Below, piece by piece: positions 28,035 to 36,171 of a DNA stretch of 64,000 nt. The notes beneath the pieces were generated by a model. It was given only the letters and a program-made list of their open reading frames with translations, made no database searches and was not told where the DNA came from. Numbering within the stretch: the stretch's first letter is position 1; each line of letters starts with the position of its first letter. The position numbers and the translations under genes were made by a program. The DNA is from JAJPXC01 sp964510535 (GTDB lineage Bacteria; Bacteroidota; Bacteroidia; Bacteroidales; Muribaculaceae): assembly GCA_964510535.1 (NCBI GenBank), contig CAZECG010000010.1:26922-90921 (forward strand), read 5' to 3'.

Positions 28035-28877
28035 ATGAATAGCATTGAACTGAGCGAAAGCGAAATCCGCGAGATGCTCGACCGCGAGGGGGAGCGCATC
28101 AATTCTCCCCAATTCATCGAAGCTGACCCGGTGCAGTTTCCACGGCAATATGACGCGCAACAAGACATAGAGCTGGCGGCATTGCTGTCGGCCACAATCG
28201 CATGGGGCAACCGCAAGATGATATGCGCCAACTGCGCCAAAATGCTCGGGCTGATGGAGGGGCGACCCTATCATTTCGTTATGGATGGGGCTTATGAGGA
28301 ACTACCCAACGGGAACATCCACCGGACGTTTTTCGTCGATAATCTGCGCCATTATCTGCGCGCCTTCCGTTTGATATTCGCCCGTTACGGGTCATTAGAG
28401 GGGCTGGCACGCCATCTCCACATAGCCCAAAGCGAGTCGCCGGCGTGGAAACTTGTCGAGGGGATGAATGCAATTATCCGCGAGGCCAACGACGGACAGG
28501 CCGACAGCCGCTGTCTGCCGCAAAATCTGGGGACGACAGCCCTAAAACGGGTCAATATGGCATTGCGATGGCTTGTCAGGGACGACGGCATCGTTGATAT
28601 GGGAATATGGGACGTCGTCAAGCCAAGCCAACTGTTCATACCGCTCGACGTTCACGTGGGCAACACCTCGCGCGACTTGGGGATGCTCACACGCCGGCAA
28701 GACGACCGCCGCGCCGTCGAGGAGCTGACCGCTACACTGCGGCGCTTCCGGCCCGCCGACCCGACTTTCTATGATTACGCCCTGTTCGGATTAGGAATCG
28801 AGGGCAAAAAAGCTGAGGCCGCCTCAAAGGTGGCTGCATCGCGACAAGGGCATCACCATAAAGGAGAGAAAGCATAA
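28035..28877 (+). CDS. TIGR02757 (DUF2400) family protein
   Basis: This 280-residue protein belongs to a family widespread in Bacteroidota and Epsilonproteobacteria, recognised by ELAALLSATIAWGNRKMI near the start, LRWLVRDDGIVDMGIW and PLDVHVGNTSRDLGM. The middle part resembles helix-hairpin-helix DNA repair folds, but no biochemical function is established. The ATG at 28035 is preferred over an in-frame TTG at 28017, which lies too close to the promoter-like sequence. Confidence 0.87.
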   Translation: MNSIELSESEIREMLDREGERINSPQFIEADPVQFPRQYDAQQDIELAALLSATIAWGNRKMICANCAKMLGLMEGRPYHFVMDGAYEELPNGNIHRTFFVDNLRHYLRAFRLIFARYGSLEGLARHLHIAQSESPAWKLVEGMNAIIREANDGQADSRCLPQNLGTTALKRVNMALRWLVRDDGIVDMGIWDVVKPSQLFIPLDVHVGNTSRDLGMLTRRQDDRRAVEELTATLRRFRPADPTFYDYALFGLGIEGKKAEAASKVAASRQGHHHKGEKA

Positions 28878-28937
28878 TATCCACAAGCCCACTAATTGAG
28901 TGCCACGCAAGTGATTGAACGGTAGCGGGCGAACTAA

Positions 28938-28968
28938 AGACGGGGCGCGCCGCTGGCGCGCCCCGTCT
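28938..28968. terminator. Bidirectional terminator between convergent genes
   Basis: AGACGGGGCGCGCC (28938-28951) pairs exactly with GGCGCGCCCCGTCT (28955-28968) across a three-base loop. It separates the TIGR02757 gene (plus) from the lpxA-like gene (minus). Confidence 0.8.
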
Positions 28969-29001
28969 GATATGGGAGTTTTGCAATTGCTTCGCGAATT
29001 A

Positions 29002-29784
29002 CTACAAGTCGGTGGGGACAGCCACAATCTTCATGTTGTTGTCGCGTATGAAACTCATGATGTTGTCGCGCACGTCTGACGGCTGTACATCGGCTTCGAT
29101 GCGCCTCAAGGCGTTGAACACCGATGTGCCGCACTGGTAGACGTGTCGGTAGCTTTTAGCCACATCGTCAATCTGCTCCTCGGTGAAGCCGTGGCGGCGC
29201 ATTATATAAGCATTGATGCCATAGTAGGCTGCCGGGTTATGCGCGATGATGACGTAAGGGGGAACATTTGAACCGATGCGGCATCCGCCTTTTATCAACA
29301 CCCAATCGCCGATTTTACAGCCCTCGTGGAGCATAGAGTTTGATGACAGGATTGAGCAATGCCCCACGACGGTGTCGCCGGCAATCATCGCACCGTTACC
29401 AATGACGTTTTTGCCTTGAATCCAACTGTCATGACCGATATGGCTTTCAGCCATGATGAATGAATCGTTACCGATGCGCGTGCCTTGGCCTTCGCGAATG
29501 CTGCGGTTGATTATGACGTGTTCGCGGATGACGTTGTTATCGCCGATTAAACAAAACGTTTCTTCGCCTTTCCAACGGAAGTCTTGAGGGTCAGCCCCGA
29601 TGATGGAGCCTTGATAGACCTTGTTGTTTTTCCCCATTCGGGTACCGCCGATAATGCTCGTATAGGACATTATCTCGCAATTATCGCCGATTTCGACATT
29701 AGCGTCGATGAAAGCGAAGGGGTGAATTGTCACATCTTTGCCGATTTTGGCAGAAGGGTCAATGTGGGCTAACGGACTAATCAT
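29002..29784 (-). CDS. lpxA: LpxA-family UDP-N-acetylglucosamine acyltransferase
   Basis: This 260-residue left-handed beta-helix protein is built of hexapeptide repeats from residue 5 to about 185, with a helical C-terminus. IIGADPQDFRWKGEE and the His pair in ESHIGHDSW (His115, His118, one matching the catalytic His of E. coli LpxA) place it in LpxA, which adds the first acyl chain to UDP-GlcNAc in lipid A synthesis. It lies 36 bases after the outer-membrane factor gene of the RND pump, on the same strand, and no promoter is visible between them. Because lpxA usually sits in an lpxD-lpxC/fabZ-lpxA cluster, this could be a second paralog. Confidence 0.85.
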   Translation of the reverse strand: MISPLAHIDPSAKIGKDVTIHPFAFIDANVEIGDNCEIMSYTSIIGGTRMGKNNKVYQGSIIGADPQDFRWKGEETFCLIGDNNVIREHVIINRSIREGQGTRIGNDSFIMAESHIGHDSWIQGKNVIGNGAMIAGDTVVGHCSILSSNSMLHEGCKIGDWVLIKGGCRIGSNVPPYVIIAHNPAAYYGINAYIMRRHGFTEEQIDDVAKSYRHVYQCGTSVFNALRRIEADVQPSDVRDNIMSFIRDNNMKIVAVPTDL

Positions 29785-29820
29785 GGTTTTCTGTTTTATG
29801 TTAGGTAATCGACGCAGGGT

Positions 29821-31200
29821 TTAACGGCCACCGCCGAGCGACTGATACAAGTTTATAACAGCCTGGGATCTCGACAACCGGGTTGAGAGTTGAGAGATTT
29901 GCGCTCCGAGAAGGCCCTGCTGGGCTGTCAGCACTTCGAGATAAGTCGAAGTTCCCAAAGTTAATAATTCTTGGGTATATTCGACCGATTTTTCAAGATT
30001 TTCTACTTGCCGGGCGAGATAGATCTCTTTCTCGGCACTCTTTTCATAGACTGTCATAGCGTCGCTGACTTCGGCCGATGCCGACAGCAAGGTGTACTTG
30101 AAGTTGTTCAACGCCTGCTCTTGTTGTGCCTTGGTAGCTTTCAGGCGGGCGATGTTGGCACCACGGGAGAATATTGGGATTGTGAGCGAAGCGGCAATTT
30201 GCGCGACCCACTCGCCGGGATTCAACACCGTCGAGCCGAGCAAGTTGGTGAAACCGCCGTTGGCAGTGATGTTCAAGCCGGGATAGAAGTTGGCCCGCGC
30301 CTGATTAGTGGCGTAATAGGCGGTGGCGAGAGCCTGCTCAGCCGCTCTGACGTCGGGACGCGCCGCGAGTTCCCGCATCGGAATGGCTTCGCGGAGCATT
30401 GTCGGGGACACAAGAGTCGCCTCGGGGCTAACCGCCCACTTCTGTGGAGTTGTGTTGAGCAACAGCGACAGAGTGTTGTTGACCTCGTCAATCGCCACCT
30501 CTAAATCGGTAATCGATGCGAGAATACTGTAGTAATTGGCTTGGCTTTGCACGACAGCCGACTCGTTGAGACGACCGGCGAGTTTGAGGTTTTTCATTGT
30601 TTCGACGCTCTCAGCCCACAGCTCGGCAGTCTCGCGGCTGAGTTTCAACTGAGCTTCGAGATTAGCCAAAGTGTAGTAGGTGTTTGCCACGGCGGCGATG
30701 ATTTGCGAACGTGCCGCCTGGTGGTAAGCCTCGCTCTGGAGCACCGCTGCCTTGGCGCCGCGCTTGGTGTTGAGCAGCTTGCCGAAGATGTCAACCTCCC
30801 ACGACACTGATGCCGGAAGTTGGTAGGTGTAACCCATCTTGCTGCCTGCGTACGACACGCCTGCTCCGTTTGGGGCGAGTGCCAACGACGGGAAGAAGCT
30901 CAATTTAGCGCCTTTGAGCTGAGCTTGAGCTATGTCGACGTTGAGTTTAGCGTTCTGCAAGTTGGTGTTGTTGACCAACGCGCGGTTGATAAGGTCGGCC
31001 AATACCGGGTCGGTGAACACCTGCTCCCAGCGCAAGTTGCCGAAAGCGGTCGTGTCGGCCACGGCTTGGCGAGCTTTCACATATTCCTCGGTCAGCGCGC
31101 TGTCCTGAGGCATCTCAAATTTTTTGTAGAGGTTGCAACTGCCGAGCATAATCACGCCCAAGGCCACCGCCGCAACTCTTGCCATATATTTAATTTTCAT
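29821..31200 (-). CDS. Outer-membrane factor of RND efflux pump (TolC/NodT-type lipoprotein)
   Basis: This 459-residue protein has a lipoprotein signal ending in the lipobox LGSC, then two repeated outer-membrane-efflux domains with long helical hairpins (for example AQAQLKGAKLSFFPSLALAP and AARPDVRAAEQALATAYY). This is the RND-type outer-membrane channel subfamily (NodT/OprM). It completes the tripartite pump encoded upstream on the same strand, with 26 bases between it and the inner-membrane pump gene. Confidence 0.94.
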   Translation of the reverse strand: MKIKYMARVAAVALGVIMLGSCNLYKKFEMPQDSALTEEYVKARQAVADTTAFGNLRWEQVFTDPVLADLINRALVNNTNLQNAKLNVDIAQAQLKGAKLSFFPSLALAPNGAGVSYAGSKMGYTYQLPASVSWEVDIFGKLLNTKRGAKAAVLQSEAYHQAARSQIIAAVANTYYTLANLEAQLKLSRETAELWAESVETMKNLKLAGRLNESAVVQSQANYYSILASITDLEVAIDEVNNTLSLLLNTTPQKWAVSPEATLVSPTMLREAIPMRELAARPDVRAAEQALATAYYATNQARANFYPGLNITANGGFTNLLGSTVLNPGEWVAQIAASLTIPIFSRGANIARLKATKAQQEQALNNFKYTLLSASAEVSDAMTVYEKSAEKEIYLARQVENLEKSVEYTQELLTLGTSTYLEVLTAQQGLLGAQISQLSTRLSRSQAVINLYQSLGGGR

Positions 31201-31226
31201 CGTTAAGTCAGTATCTGAATGAATGA

Positions 31227-34200
31227 TTAATGGGAGTATTGCTCAATCTCGGCCTCGATGCCGCTGTTGTCGGTGTCTTTCCACTTAATCGGGGTAATCT
31301 TTTCCTGAATCTTCTGGAAGATGACAAACAGGGCGGGGACAAAGAGCACCTGGAGCACCATACCTATCAACATACCGCCGATAGAGCCGCTACCGAGCGC
31401 GCGGTTACCGTTGGCACCCACACCTGTTGCGAGCATCATGGGCAACAGACCGATAATCAAGGCGAGCGAGGTCATCAGAATCGGGCGCAGACGGGCACTT
31501 GCGCCTGCGATTGCCGCGTTGATGATTGACATACCGGTGCGACGGCGGTCGAGCGCGAACTCAACAATCAAGATGGCGTTCTTTGCCAACAGACCGATAA
31601 GCATAATCAAGGCAATCTGAAGGTAGATGTTGTTGGTGATGTCGAATATTGACGCGAATATGAACGTTCCCATCAGACCGAAAGGTATCGAGAAAATCAC
31701 GGCGAACGGGAGGATATAGCTTTCATACTGTGCCGACAGCAAGAGATATACAAATAGCAGACAGAGACCGAAGATTATGACGGTCGCGCTACCCGATGAT
31801 GAGCTTTCCTCACGGGTCATACCGGCATACTCGTAGGTGAAACCCGCCGGGAGCGTCTCCGCGGCTACTCGTTCGATAGCTTTCAGAGCGTCGCCTGAAG
31901 AATAACCGTCGGCGGGCGAGCCTGTCACGGCGATTGACTGGAACATATTGAAACGTGTGAGCAGGTCAGGGCCGTAAACGCGCTTGAGCGTCACGAAGTT
32001 GCTCAACGAAGCCATTTCAGCCCCGTTGCGCACCTTGATGGATGCGAGTGTCTCGGGTGAAACACGGGCCTCTGGAGAAGCCTGCATCATCACGCGGTAA
32101 ATCTTACCGAAACGGTTGAAGTTTGACACATACATACCGCCATAATAGCCCTGGAGTGTCGACAGAATCGTCTGCGGGCTGATGCCAGCCTGCTTAGCTT
32201 TCGCGGCGTCGATGTCGACCATATACTGAGGGAATGTGGGGTTGAATGTCGAGTAAGCCACTGAAATCTCGGGTTGTGCGTTGAGCTTGCCGAGGAACTG
32301 CTGCACGATGCCGAAGAAGTTGTTGATGTCGCCGCCGGTGCGATCCTGCATCTTCAGCTCAAAACCGTTGGTCATCGAGTAGCCTGAAATCATCGGTGGC
32401 GCGAACGCAACCACGCGGCCATCTTTAACCTGCGGTGTCACTTTGGCGTAAATCTGAGCCAAGACTTTGTTGACATCATCCTCACGGTCATCCCAGTGAT
32501 GGAGCTTGACGATGAATGTACCGTAGGTCGCGCCTTGTCCGGCAAGGAAGCTGTAGCCTGCTATCATCTGGCTATATTCCACAGCGGGAATCTGCCGAAC
32601 CAGACTGTCAACCTTGTCAAGCACTTCCAGGGTGCGCTCCTGAGATGTGCCCGGGGGCATATCGACCATCACAAATAATATACCGGTGTCTTCATTTGGC
32701 ACGAGAGCGGTCGGACGACGGCTCATGAGGACGACGAGAACAATGATGGCCACAGCCACGATTGCAAACGATGTGATTTTGTGGTTGATGAAGAATCCGA
32801 CATATTTCTTATAATGGGTGAGAATTTTCTCATAACCTTCGTTGAATCCCTTGTGGAAACGGGGCGTGAAAATGCCCATTATCGTCACAACGGCTGTCGC
32901 AGCTGCGATGACACACTTCCATGGTGTCTCAAAGCTGTACCACCCCAACACCATGAATGTGATGGTTGCCACGAGGAAAATGAGGGTGATGGCGGGACGT
33001 ATGTCAAGGTGGAAGGCCTTTTTATAACGTTTCTTCATGACTTCACCTGCCGCTGAATAAGCTTCGCCCATGCGCTCTTTAAGGCTTGAATCGCTATTGT
33101 GGGCTTTAAGCAACACGGCGCAGAGAGCCGGCGACAGGGTCAAGGCGTTGATAGCGGAGAATAAGATGGCTATAGCCATTGTCAGACCAAACTGGCGGTA
33201 GAACACGCCCGAAGTGCCGGGCATGAACGACACCGGGATAAACACCAGCATCATGACAAGCGTGATTGAAACGAGCGCGCCCGCAATCTCGCTCATGGCA
33301 TCAATCGAGGCTTTGCGGGCATTCTGATAGCCCACGTCGAGCTTGGCGTGGACCGCCTCGACGACCACAATCGCGTCATCGACCACAATCGCGATGGCAA
33401 GCACCAAAGCCGAGAGGGTGATGAGGTTTATCGAGAACCCAATCATCTTCAACATGAAGAATGTACCAATCAAGGCGACAGGGATAGCGATTGCGGGTAT
33501 TAGCGTAGAGCGGAAATCCTGCAAGAAAACATACACGACGAAGAACACGAGCACAAACGCCTCGATGAGGGTTTTGACCACCTCATGAATCGAAGCGTAG
33601 AGGAAGTCGTTGTTGTTCATCGGAATCGCGAATTCCAATCCGTCGGGGAGGTCTTTGCTCATCTTGTCGACAAGAGCCACGCAGTCGTTGATAATCTGCG
33701 TAGCGTTAGATCCGGCGGTCTGGAACACGATAGCCATGGTGGCGGGGTTTCCGTTGAGCGTGTCGTGGAAGCCGTAGGTCACCTTGCCAAGTTCAATTTC
33801 AGCCACATCCTTGAGATAAAGCACCTCTCCGTTCTCGGTGGCTCGGACTACGATGTCGCCAAACTCCTCGGGGGTTTCAAGACGGCCTTTATATTTCAAA
33901 GTGTATTGGAACGACTGGTTGCCCTGCTCGCCGAAAGCGCCGGGGGCTGCCTCGATATTCTGCTCGGCAAGAGCTGCCGCGACGTCCGACGGCATCAGCC
34001 CATACTGACCCATTACGTCGGGTTTGAGCCATATACGCATCGAATAGTCGGCACCGAACGACATCACGTCACCCACACCCTTCACGCGTTGAAGCTCGGG
34101 GATGACGTTAATCTTCATGTAGTTGTCAAGGAATACCTCGTCATATTCGTCGCTGGTCGAATAGAGAGCCACACCCATGAGCATTGATGTCTGGCGTTTT

Positions 34201-34592
34201 TTTGTGATGACACCCACTTGTGTCACCTCGGCGGGGAGTAGGTTTTGGGCTTTAGCGACGCGGTTTTGCACATCGACAGCTGCCATATCGGGGTCGAATC
34301 CCTGCTCGAAATAGATGCTTATGTCGGCCGAGCCGGTGTTGGTAGCGGTCGATTCCATGTAGGTCATGCCCTCGGCTCCGTTGATAGACTCCTCAAGAGG
34401 AGCGATAACCGAGTTAAGCACGGCCTGGGCATTGGCGCCGGTATAGGTTGTCGACACCGAGATTGTAGGAGGCGCGATATCGGGATACTGAGTGATGGGG
34501 AGAGAGAAAAGTCCCAATATACCCAGCAGGACAATAAATATTGATATAACCGTCGACAGGACAGGGCGGTTAATAAAATTATCAAGTTTCAT
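31227..34592 (-). CDS. Inner-membrane RND multidrug efflux transporter (AcrB/HAE1-type)
   Basis: This 1121-residue RND transporter has the HAE1 layout: 12 membrane segments, two large periplasmic loops, and the proton-relay Asp pair in LAIAIVVDDAIVVVEAV. Compared with about 1050 residues in AcrB it is longer. Part of the excess is an insertion after the first membrane half (about residues 530-600), with two added hydrophobic stretches (AITLIFLVATITFMVLGWY and CVIAAATAVVTIMGIF). It exports hydrophobic compounds, drugs or bile-type detergents using the proton gradient. The substrate is not predictable. Confidence 0.95.
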   Translation of the reverse strand: MKLDNFINRPVLSTVISIFIVLLGILGLFSLPITQYPDIAPPTISVSTTYTGANAQAVLNSVIAPLEESINGAEGMTYMESTATNTGSADISIYFEQGFDPDMAAVDVQNRVAKAQNLLPAEVTQVGVITKKRQTSMLMGVALYSTSDEYDEVFLDNYMKINVIPELQRVKGVGDVMSFGADYSMRIWLKPDVMGQYGLMPSDVAAALAEQNIEAAPGAFGEQGNQSFQYTLKYKGRLETPEEFGDIVVRATENGEVLYLKDVAEIELGKVTYGFHDTLNGNPATMAIVFQTAGSNATQIINDCVALVDKMSKDLPDGLEFAIPMNNNDFLYASIHEVVKTLIEAFVLVFFVVYVFLQDFRSTLIPAIAIPVALIGTFFMLKMIGFSINLITLSALVLAIAIVVDDAIVVVEAVHAKLDVGYQNARKASIDAMSEIAGALVSITLVMMLVFIPVSFMPGTSGVFYRQFGLTMAIAILFSAINALTLSPALCAVLLKAHNSDSSLKERMGEAYSAAGEVMKKRYKKAFHLDIRPAITLIFLVATITFMVLGWYSFETPWKCVIAAATAVVTIMGIFTPRFHKGFNEGYEKILTHYKKYVGFFINHKITSFAIVAVAIIVLVVLMSRRPTALVPNEDTGILFVMVDMPPGTSQERTLEVLDKVDSLVRQIPAVEYSQMIAGYSFLAGQGATYGTFIVKLHHWDDREDDVNKVLAQIYAKVTPQVKDGRVVAFAPPMISGYSMTNGFELKMQDRTGGDINNFFGIVQQFLGKLNAQPEISVAYSTFNPTFPQYMVDIDAAKAKQAGISPQTILSTLQGYYGGMYVSNFNRFGKIYRVMMQASPEARVSPETLASIKVRNGAEMASLSNFVTLKRVYGPDLLTRFNMFQSIAVTGSPADGYSSGDALKAIERVAAETLPAGFTYEYAGMTREESSSSGSATVIIFGLCLLFVYLLLSAQYESYILPFAVIFSIPFGLMGTFIFASIFDITNNIYLQIALIMLIGLLAKNAILIVEFALDRRRTGMSIINAAIAGASARLRPILMTSLALIIGLLPMMLATGVGANGNRALGSGSIGGMLIGMVLQVLFVPALFVIFQKIQEKITPIKWKDTDNSGIEAEIEQYSH

Positions 34593-34616
34593 CGTGGTTA
34601 TGTGATGATTGGATTG

Positions 34617-35786
34617 TTAGTTTTGTTTAGGCTGCTCGGCTTTTTTTGCGGGGTCAACGGGGTTTATTACCACACCTTCGCGGACAGTCGTACCCACGCC
34701 CTCGATTGCGATGCGGTCGCCGGGGTTTAGCCCTGATGTCACAACGAATGTTTTTCCGTCATTAAGAGGAGAAACGGTGATTGGGGCCGATACCGCTTTG
34801 TTGCTGTCGTTGACCACATATACAAACCGGAGGTCTTGCAACTCGTAAGTCGCCTTTTGAGGGATAATGATTGCGCTGTCGGTACGCTGAGGGATTAGGA
34901 TTGCGCCGGTGCTGCCGCTGCGCAACATTCTGTTTGGGTTGTCGAAGAGTGCGCGGACCGATGCCGACCCGGTGGCATTGTCGAGCACACCCGACACAGT
35001 CGCCACTTTACCCTTGAGCGGGTACATATCGCCGTTGGCAAGTTTGAGCGACACCTCAGGCATCTTCTTCACTGACTCGGCGAGAGAGAGGGAGCCGTTG
35101 CCGGTCAATGCGAGTACATCTTTCTCGTTCAGAGAGAAGTAGGCGTAGACCTGAGAGTTGTCGCTGACAGTTGTCAGAGGCACGGCCGAAGTCGGCGATG
35201 CGAGCGAGCCTTCGCGGTTGGGGATTGTGCCTACCACACCGTCGCTGGGTGAAGTCACCACGGTGTACGACAGGTTTTTGCGTGCGGTTACGAGACTTGC
35301 CTGAGCCGATGCGAGGTTGGCTCGGGCTTGACGGAGGTCGTTGTCGGCCATCTGCCACTCATATTCGCTTATGATGTTTTTGTCGAAAAGTTTGCGTTTG
35401 TTGTCGGCGGTGAGCTTGGCTGTCTCAACTGCCGTTTGAGCCACGTTTACAGCGGCTTCAGCCGATTCAACGGCTGCTTGGAACTGCACTTGGTCGATGG
35501 TGAAAAGCGGTTGTCCTTTGCTGACATGCTGCCCCTCGTCAACATGCACATTAGTGATGAAGCCGGTCACCTGCGGACGGATGTCAATGTCGGTCTTACC
35601 CTTGATTGTGGCGGGGTATGTGTTGTTAAGCTCTGATGTGCCATAAACGATGGTCATCGTCGCGATGTCGGGAGCGGGGGCCTGCTGCTGTTGGCCGCCG
35701 CCGGAGCAAGATACCATTAATGCCGCCAAACCTGTAGCGAGCAAAAAATTAGATGTCTTCATTGAGGGAAAAATTAATTTAGTCAT
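34617..35786 (-). CDS. Periplasmic adaptor (membrane fusion) protein of RND pump
   Basis: This protein of up to 389 residues has the lipobox LMVSC, then the MFP architecture: lipoyl half-motif (IDIRPQVTGFITNVHVDEGQ), alpha-helical hairpin (about residues 95-170), second lipoyl half, beta-barrel and membrane-proximal domain. It links the inner pump to the outer-membrane channel. The longest frame starts at 35786, but MKTSNFLLATGLAAL from 35762 makes a more normal lipoprotein signal of 19 residues before the Cys. It is the first gene of the efflux operon. Confidence 0.93.
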   Translation of the reverse strand: MTKLIFPSMKTSNFLLATGLAALMVSCSGGGQQQQAPAPDIATMTIVYGTSELNNTYPATIKGKTDIDIRPQVTGFITNVHVDEGQHVSKGQPLFTIDQVQFQAAVESAEAAVNVAQTAVETAKLTADNKRKLFDKNIISEYEWQMADNDLRQARANLASAQASLVTARKNLSYTVVTSPSDGVVGTIPNREGSLASPTSAVPLTTVSDNSQVYAYFSLNEKDVLALTGNGSLSLAESVKKMPEVSLKLANGDMYPLKGKVATVSGVLDNATGSASVRALFDNPNRMLRSGSTGAILIPQRTDSAIIIPQKATYELQDLRFVYVVNDSNKAVSAPITVSPLNDGKTFVVTSGLNPGDRIAIEGVGTTVREGVVINPVDPAKKAEQPKQN

Positions 35787-35829
35787 ATTTTCCTTACCTT
35801 AAAAATAAATATACTTCGGAAATCTGGCG

Positions 35830-35837
35830 CAAAGGTA
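35830..35837 (-). promoter_or_regulatory. -7 element of the efflux operon
   Basis: The minus strand reads TACCTTTG, matching TAnnTTTG. The long start codon is about 44 bases downstream. The -33 part is weak (TTG at 16 bases). Confidence 0.55.
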
Positions 35838-36102
35838 GTAATTTTCACATTATCAATAGACTACTAAAGTTATAAAAAATGTCATTACTGTTGGCTTTTT
35901 TTCTCTTTTTTCTTCCATAAAAAGGAACTTTATTAGCCAAATTTACATTTTTAACGCTATTTTACTCAATTTCACCAACATATAGCCAATCAGGCGGTTG
36001 TCATCATCGGAAAACGTCGTTGACACACCGCCAAAATGCCGAGTTTATTTATTAATTGGTGTTAAAAAGAGCGAACGATGTTGTGAAAAAATGAACGTGG
36101 GG

Positions 36103-36133
36103 TTTGCAGACCGATGGTTTGGTTGTAACTTTA
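36103..36133 (+). promoter_or_regulatory. Promoter of polA
   Basis: TTTG at 36103-36106 and TAACTTTA at 36126-36133 are 19 bases apart. The -7 element differs from consensus only at its last base. The start codon is 38 bases further on. Confidence 0.55.
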
Positions 36134-36171
36134 TCGCCAATCGGCGGCAAAATCGAGCCGATTAGCCATAA

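Larger units (their letters stand above)
35787..36171. other. Divergent intergenic region between the efflux operon and polA
   Basis: These 385 AT-rich bases hold no gene. They carry the two divergent promoters described separately, and a TTGGCT...AGCCAA inverted pair at about 35891-35941 enclosing a T-rich tract. A regulator-binding site for the pump may lie here, but no regulator gene is adjacent. Confidence 0.6.
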
